Below are positions 1 to 12,900 of a DNA stretch of 64,000 nt, one piece after another. The notes under the pieces are model-generated. The model had not been told where the DNA came from. It was given only the letters and a program-made list of their open reading frames with translations, and did no database searches. This stretch comes from Atherinomorus stipes (Eukaryota; Chordata; Actinopteri; Atheriniformes; Atherinidae), in contig JALJCO010000109.1 of the NCBI GenBank assembly GCA_023101725.1, positions 123,361-187,360 of the forward strand. Direction: 5' to 3'. The translations under genes and the position numbers were made by a program. Position 1 is the first letter of the stretch; each line of letters begins with the position of its first letter.

Positions 1-1498
1 TTTTCAAGTTGAGTTTGACATGAATAACACGAGGTCCAAAACCTCAGAGAATATCCTAAACTGGATGGAATGCCATTTAAAACAATTCTAACTGAATAAA
101 TGACAAATTAAATCACATGTTAAATGACAAAATCAGATAATAATCAGGAGACTATAAAATCCTCGAGGGAATTTGAAGGAGTAACAAGTTATAGATGCTA
201 TTTTATACACACACACACATATAGATACAATTAGAGAATAGTAGTGTTTAATAAATAAACATGGTATTTCAGATTCAGATTAACTTTATTCATCCCTTTG
301 GTTGGTACCTCTGGGAAATTATTTTTCTTGCAACAACACACCACTGACAGACATAATCACACATACAGCACTCTAAAAACTCGATAAAAAGTAGAAAAAC
401 AAAGAAATGAAGGAAAAGACTGGTAAAAACAAAGGGTAGCAGCACAGTATAAAATTAGCGATAAAAATAATAGTGCGAGAAGTACTGTTAGTAATCAGAA
501 TAATAGTAATAGTAATAATAATAATAGCAATTGTAATAATAGTAATTGTAATAATAGAAACAAGAATAATAATGATAATGGTAATATGAATAATTTGCCG
601 TATAATACAACAATCAGTCTATGATAGGTAATATATTGAGTATATGAAATGTAAAACTGTATTTCTTATAAATAATATAAATATATAGGACATAAAGAAA
701 TGCGAATATAAATACAGCATAAAATGACATTCAAACTGTATTCAAAACGAAAGTCTAAGATGCTACTTTTATTTTGAAAATACTTTTTGCTTTCCTGTTG
801 TTGTAGTCGCGCGCTCGACGAACTCGTGAGGGAATCACGGTGCAAGTTTTCGGAGTTCGTGAAACAAGAACCCGAACAAGTGGTTGTGATTTTTCCGGCT
901 CTGGTGAAACGTCGGTTCAAACTTACACAACAACAACAAAATAAACAAACAAAAACGACGCACTTCGGTGACGTTACGTAAGAGAATAACGGAAACATCT
1001 GGCGGGTCTATTTATAACCTCTGATCTCATCCAAATCCGCTTTTATACAAGAGAAAAAAAAAAAATCTCTAATGCTGATCCAACATGAAAGCAAAGATGT
1101 GAAGAGATCGAAACAGAAAATATGAAGCACCTGAACGTCACACAGACCAGTCAGAAAAATATTTAACCACTTTTATATCACTGCAAACAAGTAACCAAGA
1201 TATTTTATCAGTTTAATTTCCTTTTATAGTCAATAATGGTTTAAAATCAGTTCATAGTAATAAGCTATTCATAATTATTTTATTTCAGTTATCTAATTTC
1301 CAGTTTGTGTCCATATGGGAGAAAATCATTGAACAGTTTAAAAACAATGTTCCTCAGAGAAATATTTACAATATTCTGCATCTTGCTCCTTCTACATTGC
1401 AGAATATTATTAAACTGTTGAAATAATCTGTAACAATTCAAGTGTGTAAAGGACGAAGGAGCAAATCTGCTGGACCAGGGATCATCAGCAGACCGAAC
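1..1498. other. AT-rich spacer, no gene recognised
   Basis: The stretch holds a TAA/TAG-type low-complexity run (about 490-570), and at about 268-330 a sequence like the 3' tails of fish retroelements (AACTTTATTCATCCC, then GGGAAATT). A small GC-richer patch at 790-980 contains short open frames on both strands with no recognisable protein. Nothing supports a gene. Confidence 0.5.
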
Positions 1499-1660
1499 TA
1501 GGGATGGGCATATCAGGACCCTGGAGTCGATACTGCAATACCTGCCGGACAAAATATCGGAATCTATACTTTTTGAGTATCGCGATACTACTGTAGATAC
1601 AAAACGTGCATTTTTTTATTTCAAAGAATTTTAGGCAATAAAATTTTATGTAAAAGCAGC
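1499..1660 (+). mobile_element. hAT-like terminus beside the 40-bp minisatellite
   Basis: TAGGGATGGGCATATC at 1499 resembles the left ends of the hAT-like elements elsewhere in the window (for example 52649), and is followed by ATCGCGATAC-type sequence. No matching right end was found, so the element is broken or the minisatellite grew inside it. Confidence 0.35.
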
Positions 1661-3226
1661 CAGATTCTAGCTTCTGTATCACATGATGGTGGTAGCCTAT
1701 CAGATTCTAGCTTCTGTGTCACATGATGGTGGTAGCCTATCAGATTCTAGCTTCTGTATCACATGATGGTGGTAGCCTATCAGATTGTAGCTTCTGTATT
1801 ATATGATGGTGGTAGCCTATGAGATTCTAGCTTCTGTATCACATGATGGTGGTAGCCTATCAGATTCTAGCTTCTGTATCACATGATGGTGGTAGCCTAT
1901 CAGATTCTAGCTTCTGTATCACATGATGGTGGTAGCCTATCAGATTCTAGCTTCTGTATCACATGATGGTGGTAGCCTATCAGATTCTAGCTTCTGTACC
2001 ACATGATGATGGTAGCCTATCAGATTCTAGTTTTCTGCATCACATGATGATGGTAGCCTATCAGATTCTAGCTTCTGTATTATATGATGGTGGTAGCCTA
2101 TAAGATTCTAGCTTCTGCATCACATGATGGTGGTAGCCTATCAGATTCTAGCTTCTGTGTCACATGATGATGGTAGCCTATCAGATTCTAGCTTCTGTGT
2201 CACATGATGGTGGTAGCCTATCAGATTCTAGCTTCTGTATCACATGATGGTGGTAGCCTATAAGATTCTAGCTTCTGTGTCACATGATGGTGGTAGCCTA
2301 TCAGATTCTAGCTTCTGTATCACATGATGGTGGTAGCCTATCAAATTCTAGCTTCTGTATCACATGATGGTGGTAGCCTATCAGACTCTAGCTTCTGTGT
2401 CACATGATGGTGGTAGCCTATCAGATTCTAGCTTCTGTGTCACATGATGGTGGTAGCCTATCAGATTCTAGCTTCTGTGTCACATGATGGTGGTAGCCTA
2501 TCAGATTCTAGCTTCCGTGTCACATGATGGTGGTAGCCTATCACATTCTAGCCTCTGTGTCACATGATGGTGGTAGCCTATCAGATTCTAGCCTCTGCAT
2601 CACACGATGGTGGTAGCCTATAAGATTCTAGCTTCTGTGTAACATGATGGTGGTAGCCTATCAGATTCTAGCCTCTGCATCACACGATGGTGGTAGCCTA
2701 TAAGATTCTAGCTTCTGTATCACATGATGGTGGTAGCCTATCAGATTCTAGCTTCTGTATCACATGATGGTGGTAGCCTATCAGATTCTAGCTTCTGCAT
2801 TACATGATGGTGGTAGCCTATCAGATTCTAGCTTCTGCATCACATGATGGTGGTAGCCTATCAGATTCTAGCTTCTGCATTACATGATGGTGGTAGCCTA
2901 TCAGATTCTAGCTTCTGTATCACATGATGGTGGTAGCCTATCAGATTCTAGCTTCTGTGTCACATGATGGTGGTAGCCTATCAGATTCTAGCTTCTGTAT
3001 CACATGATGGTGGTAGCCTATCAGATTCTAGCTTCTGTATCACATGATGGTGGTAGCCTATCAGATTCTAGCTTCTGCATCACATGATGGTGGTAGCCTA
3101 TCAGATTCTAGCTTCTGTATCACATGATGGTGGTAGCCTATCAGATTCTAGCTTCTGTATCACATGATGGTGGTAGCCTATCAGATTCTAGCTTCTGTAT
3201 CTCATGATGGTGGTAGCCTATCAGAT
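1661..3226 (+). repeat. 40-bp minisatellite, about 39 units
   Basis: Tandem units of 40 bp, starting CAGATTCTAGCTTCTGTATC and ending ATGATGGTGGTAGCCTAT, run without interruption; one unit near 2030 is 41 bp. Variation is mostly at TATC/TGTC/CATC and the TGG/TGA position. It lies about 0.4-0.7 kb upstream of the TAF1B 5' region. Confidence 0.97.
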
Positions 3227-3559
3227 ATGATGATAATGCTACTGTTACTGATGATATTTTTTTGGTATCTTTCAGGTTATCGAACATTATATTTTGGTAA
3301 ATTTGTGGTATAACGATTACATTTTGTATTTGAACATTTTACACTGAATACATGTAAATCATCCAAACTGTCCATTAGCTATTTGATCATTAAAAGAAGT
3401 TTTTAATCTCAATGTTGTTTATTCAATTTATCAGTACAATTTATTATTGTTTTAAAAGCAAATTTTACTCATATTTAACAGTAACCGTGCATTCAAGATA
3501 TTAATGCAGACTGTACAATCATGTGGTTTTCTTTGAAAATGTTAATGCATGGAAGAATT

Positions 3560-3916
3560 TTGGACACTGGTGGCCACCGTCCACTCACAATGGCCATCTT
3601 TACCACTAATGTCACTTTCCTTTCATAATTGACCTTTAAGTGTTAAAGTGTCTGCTTTAGGGCAGACGGTGAGCTTCCATGTTGCCTCTGGATCGTGTAA
3701 CGTGCTCATATTTCCTCATTTAGAAGCGGCAGGAATGAAAACCGGAGAGTCGGATCAAGTTGTAGTTCATGTTTCGGACGGTTGGTGGCAGCAGAGCTTC
3801 CAGTCAGCGGAGAAAGAAGACGAAGAAGAAGTTCCAAACATCCTGCAGTTCCACATGTTGGTCTGACTGCTGATTAAAAATAAAACTCTTTGTTGGACGA
3901 AGGTGTTTAAATCAGC
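3560..3916 (+). promoter_or_regulatory. TAF1B promoter / 5' UTR region
   Basis: This is the non-repetitive stretch between the AT-rich spacer and the TAF1B start codon. It contains a YY1-like site (ATGGCCATCTT at about 3590-3600) but no clear TATA box. A short open frame (3648-3866) overlaps it; it resembles no protein I know and is treated as 5' UTR. Moderately CpG-rich sequence continues into intron 1 (about 3975-4015). The transcription start cannot be placed from sequence alone. Confidence 0.4.
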
Positions 3917-6900
3917 ATGGACGAAGAAGACACGGTAAATCTACACAGTTCTGTTTACTGAGTTTGTTTCTGCTGCACGCGCCAACGTTGGCGTTAGCTG
4001 GTCGAGTCGCACCGAGGCCCATTAACAATATGTTTAATTTTACACGTCGAACATAAAACTATGTCTGTGTTTTAGACTCATCACGTTTTAACAACTTTTC
4101 CTAAATTTGTAGCAGCCGGTCTAACAATCGGCACTCATTCTGTTTCCGCTGACACGAAGACAAACGTGTTAACACGATTTAAATGTTAAATTTCTGTACT
4201 GTTTTTGTAATCACTGGAAAAGATTAATGAAGCTGATTTAATTGAATTTGTCGGAAGAAAAATGGAATAAAACCTTAAATATTTATTCATAGTAATCAAG
4301 GACACCTGAGAAGATGTCAGTGTTTTCTCATGTGTAATCTATAGAGCCATTATAGCATCATATTAATACAGTTTTACTGAATTTTCGTCTTGTATTTCTT
4401 TGAAATTCTTTGTCATTTTGATTATAATCATCATTGTTGATGTATAATTTACTAAATAGTTTCTTTCTCCAAATCATCAGTCAATCATCATTTATGTCAT
4501 AATTGTCTTCATTTGTTATTTAACTAGGGATCGACCGATACCAATTTTTTAGGGCCAATACCAATACTGATTTCTAGGGCTGGGAAAAAATATCGATACA
4601 CTGAAATATCGCAATTTTTTCAAATGCGGATTTCATATAGATATTTAAAAATGCTATATTGATCTATTTTACCAACAAAATCTCGCAAGACTTCGTAAGA
4701 TTTCACATAAAACCCAGAGATTTTGTGATTGAACGACAAAATCTCTCGAGATTTTATTAGTAAAATAGATCGATACCACATTTTAAAATATTAATATGAT
4801 ATCGGCATATGAAAATATTGCAATATTTCAGTGTATCGATATTTTCCCCCAGCCTTACTGATTTTCTCATCAGCCTCAGCCGATACAACTTGATGATATT
4901 TGGGGCTGATACTGCATTTGAATCCCAAATTAATATGATGAAGAATACAATGAAAAGTAATTTTACAACTCTTTTGATATACAAAAAAAGGAAAAGCACT
5001 TCAAATAAATAAAATTAAAAAGGAAGCAGTGCACTTATAAACAAATATTAAATAGAAACTTTTTTTTTTTAGGATTATGTTTGTTTTTTCTTGAAGGATT
5101 GAATTATTAATTTAATAAGCAACTATGTTTGAATTGTCCCATCAGCTGCCAGATTTCTGCAGCTGTAACTTGATCAGCTCAGGTGTGTTTACCATCGTGT
5201 GTGTGTGTGTGTGTGCGTGTGTGTGCGTGTGCGCGTGCATGCAGGCCGGGTACCGGGAGCCCTGCAACCAGTGCGCGGCGGTGGACTGGGGCATCTCCGA
5301 GGAGGGTCGTTTCTACTGCAGATCCTGCCACAACATCATCGAGGTAAACACAAACATCTGAGGACGAGCAGACGAGATCAGAGTCGGCGAGCTTCCCGGG
5401 AGTTAGTCGTCATGTAATGATGTCATGACGGCAGCCCTCTTTAATCCACCTGTAGGGATGTCATGGCCAGATCTTCTTCATAGGATCATGCCAGAGAAAG
5501 AATCAGGATTTTATGATTGTCATGTTTATTATGTAATTAATTTCCCAACAGTTGTAATATGTAAAACCACAAATAAGTCTTTAAGTTTTACTTATTTCTA
5601 TCCTTTGATGCCGACTACAAAAAATAGAATAAGAACAAAGTAAAGATTTAGATCCATGTCCATCTGACCCCACCCTAAAAGGTCTTTGGTTCGGCTGGTG
5701 GGTGCAGAGTTGTTCCCTGCAGTTCCGGCAGCTGTCAGCAGGGGGCACTGTTGGGTGTCTCCACCAGTGATCCTGTTCTAACACGAGAACGAATGTCCTC
5801 AGAGAACCAGAGAGGTGCAGGATACGGCCTCCTTCGTTCTGGGGGCCAGAAGGATCATCACTGTCAGCAGAAAATCCAGAATCAAGAAGCCAGGTCAGTG
5901 TTCCCCTCCTCTTCCTCACTAAGAGCCCCTCATTCCTGTTCGTTTGTGAATGCATGTGAAGATTTGACTCTTAAAACATTGCCAATATTTGTGTCAACAT
6001 TTTTTCCCAAACCTGTTTTTCAAAGTGTCGGACATGGACGAGAAAACTGCTATTTTAAATCGGTATCGATATCAGTTATCGGCCACATGAGTTTTACAAA
6101 ATCGTGCATCCCTACTATAAACTTGAATTTTGGAGCTAAGTGGAGCCTTGATGTTGATGGAACGTAGGTGTGCTGCAGACTCTCTTCCTCGTGTGAACCT
6201 GCGGGTGTTTTTCAGGGCGCGGTGTCATCTGGATGATCTGTGAGGGGTTCCAGTTCATCCTGATGAACCAGGCCGACGCCCTGCTCAGACTGGGAGTCAG
6301 TCCTCACTTTAAGGTCCGTCTTCATCCTTCCCGCTGATCCGACGCCGCCAGTCGAACCCGTCTGATCCGTTTGTCTGAACGTTTTCAGGACGACGTGCTG
6401 TGTCAGATGTGGAGACTCTACCTGCAGAAGACCCGGCAGGCGTACACCTCCAACCCGGTGACCAGCATCAAGTTTACAGCCGTCAGTGTCCTTCATTCTC
6501 ATCTTTATTCATTTTATTTATCAGAAGTTCAGTTTAGATTTATTTTCTTCGTTTAAAACATAAGGTTTGGGTTTTTTATTTTCATATTCCGTGTTTTTAC
6601 ATAATTTTTCACCTTTTTTTATTGATTTATTAATTTATTTATTAATCTGTTTCAGTTTGCATTGCCAGTAACTGTATGTGAACATCTTCTTTTATCTTAA
6701 ATTTATTTCTAATTACGTAAAACCAAAACAAACTCAGGACAAAAATAACAAAATACAATTGGATATTAATTAAATAGATTACAATTGGCAATGGCAAATA
6801 ATAAATTGTATAACATAAATTAATTAGGTAAAATAAATTAAATAAACGGAGGCCAGAAGTGGGTTGTCACAAATTTGCGATAACAAAGGATAAATAAGCT

Positions 6901-9900
6901 TTTGCAATTTTAATAGAATTTTTTTTTTTTTTATTATGTAGACCGAAACTGCATTTTTAAATGTCAATATGATATCAGCATATGAAAATATCGGGATATT
7001 TCAGTCTATTGATATTTTTTCTCCACCCCTAGTCTTTAATAGTTTTAAAGTATGTAAAAAAGAAGTTTTTGTAGAATATCGCAATATTTTCATGTGCTGA
7101 TATCAAATTGATATTTAAAAACAAGGTATCGATCTATTTTACTTACAAAATCCCGCGAGATTTCATCGTTCTGTTGCAAAATCTCACGATATTTCATGAA
7201 TTCTCACGAGATTTCGTAATAGAGTGCTGAAATATCGCGAGGTTTCGTTAGTAAACCTGATCAATACCGCGTTTTTAAAAATGTTAATATGATATCAGCA
7301 TAGAAGTTTTAAAGTCTGTAAAATACAAGTTTTTTGTAGAAAAAGAAGAAGTTTTTTTTATTTTTTTATTTTAGAAACAGTGGACTGATATCGGTTAAAT
7401 ATGGGGGGGTAACTCATGTCCGATACTCAGTTTTAAGGCCGATATAGGCCGATTCCGATAGTGGGCCGATTATATCGCGCATCCTTAATTATTATTATAT
7501 TGCCTTTTTAAAAAACGTGATCTGGTTTTGTACGCTGTCGTTACCATATTAAAGTGAAGACTGAAGGCGCTGATTATGATCACAGAACATCCTCATCATC
7601 ATTTCCATCCTCCCCCCTCCTGCAGCAAGGTTTGGACTCCGACTCGGACAGCGCAGCCGAGTCGTCCGTCGTGTCGGGCAGCACCGCAGACAGAGGCCCG
7701 AACCTGCCCAGCACCGCTGGGTTGAACGCAGGTGACTCACGTTTTTCAGAAATGATAGGTAAATGTCAGAAGTCAAACTCCACATTTATTTCAAGGGGAA
7801 GTTCAGGATTTTTGACATAGGGCCTCATTTACAAGTGAGCCAGAATGCTGCTTATCACTGAAGACGGTTTCATCATATTTCATTTATTATTCTAGTTCCA
7901 GTGGGTCGCTGATGCTAATGCTAATGCTAGTGGAAGTCAATAGGAATCTGCTAGCGTGTCATTAATAACAATCTTATCCACTCCACAGAACATCCGAGGC
8001 AAATCATTTCTAACTTCAGACTATCTGTGTAAATGTCGTGTTAACAGAATAATGTTAATCAAACTAACCTGCATTTCGTTGCATTTTGATTGTTGCTGCA
8101 GAGAAACTTTACAAAGTTTTACTTCCTGTATTTGGCAGCAGAGTGATGTCATCTGCTGCTACGTGCATGAAGGAATCTGATTACACAAATATAAAGTCTA
8201 AACTACGACCGTGTCTGAAAGGCATGAGGAAATGTCGGATTTTGAAGATGATTTCAAATTGTTTTCATCAAACTAACTGTCACCATGTCTCTATGAACCA
8301 GAATACACTGGCAAAGGTAGTAAGCTGGTAAGAAACTAGTTCCTCAATATGTAATGCTAAATTTGTCATACAAGGCTAATTTTACTTGTTTAACACACAA
8401 GTTTACTAGTTTAACACGGCATTTACACAGATAATCTTGCTGATTTGCCTCAGATGTTCTGTGGAGTGGATAAGATTGTTTTTAATGACAGGCTAGCAGA
8501 TTCCTATTGACTTCCACTAGCATTAGCATCAGCGACCTGCTGGAACTAGAATAACGGGATGAAATATGATGAAACTGTCTTCAGTGATAAGTAGTATTCT
8601 GGCTCACTTGTAAATGAGGCCCTATGTCAAAAATCCTGAACTTCCCCTTTAAGAGATGTTAAATATTTCAGTTTTTAAGTGAAACTTGTAATTTAGGAGG
8701 TAGGTGGTGTTGGTGTGACCTCTGAATCTCCGTAAACGTTCTTTTCTGCCCCTCAGAGAGCGGCAGCGAGTGGTCGGGCTCCACCAGCACCACCCGCACC
8801 ACCCGCAGCCTGACGTCCCGGAAGAGGCGCAGCTGCAGCCTGATGACCATGAACAAGACTCTGGCTCTGATCCACCTGGCTCTGGTCTGGAGCCGTGAGG
8901 CGCTGACGCTGAGCGACCTGCTCAGGTAACTCCTGCACACACCTGGTTCAGGTTTGGACGTGTAGTCCACAAGTTCCGGTGTTCCACAGGGTTCTGGACT
9001 GGGACCTCTATCCAGCCGTATCGTTATGACATGTCAGCTTACTGAACAGGGGCGGTGCCAGACGTAGAACTGTACCGGGGCACAGACCCTTTTCCACATC
9101 ATATAGTATTTATGAATACTGTTAAAGGGACATTCCACCCACAGAATGATGTAACTTCATCTTCCGCTTCCCCTCATGGTGAGAAAGACTCTGCAGCACT
9201 TTTTTAATATCTCAAATGCAGCCAGAGATCATGAAGGCTTCTAGTTTCCCCCCAACTTTCATATAATGGAGTTCACCGGGGTCCGAGCCAAAAAGGTCCA
9301 TAAAAGTCCACAAAAACGTGTCAATATTCCTCCATACTGCTCGTCCAATGTAATCCACGTGTCCTGAGTGGGTAGCGTCCAGAATTTACTGGAAACGACG
9401 TCATTTAGTAGATTTTTAGAGCCTAAACAAGCCTTCCTGATCGCCGGCTGCATTTGCGATATTAAAAAAGTGCTGCAGAGTCTTTCTCACCATGAGGGGA
9501 AGTGGAAAATAAAGTTACATCATTCTGTGGGTGGAATATTCCTTTAAATTAGAATAAGAAATGTTTCTGGCTGGTTAAGCGGACATAAACATGGCCTATA
9601 ATGTAAACAAAGAGGAGCTGTCGTTTACAAAAATCAATTCCAAGAGAAAAATTCCCACGAAAGAAGATTTATCGTAAATCCAGGAAGGGAAATTTGCTCA
9701 GGGGAGCCGTTCTTTCTCCAGCTGCAGGATTTCAGTGTTTATCCATCAAGCTTGTGTTTGTTTGGGTGCGTTGCCGTTTCTATAGCAGTGCGTTTGTTTG
9801 CAGGCTGGTGAAAGAAGGCCACGTCCCGTATGTGACCGCCTACGAAGAACTGCCGGAGGAGATGAAGCTGTTTGGAAAAGATGCTCTTCTCTTCAATGTG

Positions 9901-12900
9901 CTGGTCAGAAATCATCACTTTGGAGATTTTTGGTTTCTAAAAGCTGTTTTAACACTCTGGATCCGAACCGGCTGAACGTTTTTTTTAGCGATTGATGAAA
10001 AACGGGGCTTCTACTCGTGTTAAAGCAGCTGGATCTGCTTTTCAAACCTTCCAAAAGTCAACGACAGGCATGTATGAGCTAAACATGTTCCCATCACCAC
10101 TATAGAAACTGATCTGGTGTAAATATCAGTTTTTATCGTCTAATTTCCAACACGGAAGTAAAACGTCTGACTGTACTGAACCGCTGGAGCTCTCCACCAA
10201 TCACAACACGTTTTACGTTTTCCATTTCATGACGTCGCCCTGGAACAGACACAGATTCTGAAGGTAACAGATTTGGTTTTAGCACCGGCTTCGTCACTCA
10301 CGTGGACGTTATTTATAAACACTGACGGATGATCGGACTCCGATCGACGGAATAAAACGGACCAGCCTGTTATGGAGCTGTACGCTCCACCCAGAGTTGA
10401 AGTACACGCAGTACCACAGAAGTACCACAGAGACCCTGACAAGTAAGTAAACTAGCTAACAAGTCATAGGCTAACAGTTAGCATTGAGCTGGGAGACGTT
10501 TCGACTCACCGAAGGTGTCTGTCTGTGAGGCATTTTTATTAGGGCTGGAAAAAAATATTGATACACTGAAATATCGCTATATTTTCATATGCTGATATCA
10601 TATTGATTTTTTAAAATTGGGATATCGATCTATTTTACAAATGAAATCTTGCAAGATTTTGTTCAGTCAAGAAATCTCGCGGGTTTTCGTGAAATCTTGT
10701 GAGATTTCACCGTTATCTATATTGGTAATATAGATCAATATCGCATTTTTGAATATCTATATGAAATCTGCATATGAAAATATTGCGATATTTCAGTGTA
10801 TCGATATTTTTTCCAAGCCCTAGTTTTTATGGTGGAACTGCGTCAGGTTTCAGAAGTAATCCCCAAGAAAAAGCACTTTTCTGCCCGACATTCATGAAGG
10901 CAAGGCAAGTTTTTTGTATAGCACATTTCATGTACAGAACAATTCAAAGTGCTTTACATAAAACATTATAAGCAAAAGGGAGAGAAAAAACAATTAGAAG
11001 CATGATTCAAAATTAAAAACATTTAAGATTAAAAAGAGAATACAGAGACGTGCGGATTTTAACTCTTGAATAAAATCTACGTAAATGCAGCTGAGAACAG
11101 GTGGGTCTTCAGCCTGGATTTAAATAAACTAAGTGTTTCAGCTGATCTGAGACTTTCTGGGAGTTTGTTCCAGACATGTGGAGCATAGAAGCTGAACGCA
11201 GCTTCTCCAGGTCTGGTTCTGACTCTGGAACTGATGAAAGACCGGATCCAGATGACCTGGGGGTCTGGTAGGTTCATACTGGGTCAGAGGTCACTGATGT
11301 ATTTTGGGCCTAAACCATTCAGAGCTTTATAGACCAGCAGCAGAACTTTAAAGTCTATTCTCTGATGGACCGGCAGCCAGTGTAAAGACCTCAGAACTGG
11401 ACTGATGTGGTCCAGGTTTCTGGTCTTTGTGAGAACTCGGGCAGCAGAGTTCTGAATGAGCTGCAGCTGTTTAACTGGTTTTTAGGTAGACCAGTAAAGA
11501 CGCTGTTACAGTAGTCAAGCCGACTGAAGATGATGATGGACTAGTTTTTCCAGATTTTCCTGAGACATCAGATCTTTTATCCTTGAGATGTTCTTCAGGT
11601 GATAGTCGGCTGATTTAGTGATCGCTTTGATGTGTTTTTCAAAGTTTAGGTCTGAGTCCATCACTACACCCAGATTTCTGGCCTGATTGGTGGTTTTTAG
11701 GTCTGAGTCCATCACTACAGCCATATTTCTGGCCTGATTGGTGGTTTTTATGTGGATGGACTGAAGTTCTGTGACAACCTGCTGTTGTTTCTCTTTGGCT
11801 CCAAAAACAATCACCTCAGTTTTGTTTTTGTTCAGCTGAAGAAAGTTGAGGCACATCCAGTCATTAATCTCATCAATACATTTACCAAGAGCCTGTACAG
11901 GGCCCCGGTCTCCTGGTGATACTGTAATATATAGCTGTGTGTCATCTGCGTAGCTATGGTAACTAATGTTGTTGTTCTTTATAACCTGGGCCAGTGGGAG
12001 CATGTAGATGTTAAACAGAAGAGGCCCCAGGATTGAGCCCTGGGGAACTCCACAGGTCATTTTTGTTTGCTCAGATGTAAAATTGCCTACTGACACAAAG
12101 TACTTCCTGTTCTCCAAGTATGTTTTGAACCAGTTTAGTACAGAACCAGAGAGACCCGCCCAGTTCTCCAGTGGTTGGAGTAATATGATGTGGTCAACTG
12201 TATCAAATGCAGTACTGAGAACCAGTAAAACCAACACTGACATTTTACCAGTGTCAGTATTCAGACTTATGTCATTCGTGACTTTGGTCAGAGCAGTCTC
12301 GGTGCTGTGGTGCTGTCTAAAACCTGACTGGAAGACATCATAACGGTTGTTTTCTCTTAAAGACGTTATGAAGTTGTCAGGGAGTGAAGTTCACACACAA
12401 AGTTGAGGCTTTTTCTGCTCCTGAAGATAAAAACCAACCACTTCTGGAGTCTATTCATCGTCCAGGACAACAAATAAACTCCCACGTCGAGCACAAACAC
12501 ATTTTTTCCAACTTTCCGTCCACTAGAGGTAAATAAAATCTTCTGAACTCTGGATCAAACGTCTGTTAGCTGACGGCTGTTTGTCTCTGAGGAAATCTTC
12601 CTGCAGGTGTTGGTTTCTTCCTCAGAGAGTGTGGATAGGTCAGGATTCTCCAGTTTCTCTTCAACAAAGATGGCGTCTTGCTACGATGCTGTGCATGCAT
12701 ATTTGTCTCTTCATGATTGGTGCCACCTGGCTATGAATATTCATATATATTACTTACATATGCACGAATGAAGAAAAAAAACTACTTAACCCTCAGCGCT
12801 CCATAAGAAAAAGTTACGTTCAGCTTCTTAAGGCCGCAGACTGACCAATGTCAGTTAATAGCCTGTAAATATTATCTAAAAATGAAACGTTGCCATTTTC

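Noticed and set aside
1661..3226. Regular direct repeats that could suggest a CRISPR array
   Set aside because: Units are contiguous with no unique spacers, and the DNA is vertebrate; it is a minisatellite.
3648..3866. 72-codon open frame upstream of the TAF1B start
   Set aside because: No similarity to known proteins and out of context with the conserved exon 1-2 junction; more likely 5' UTR or upstream ORF.
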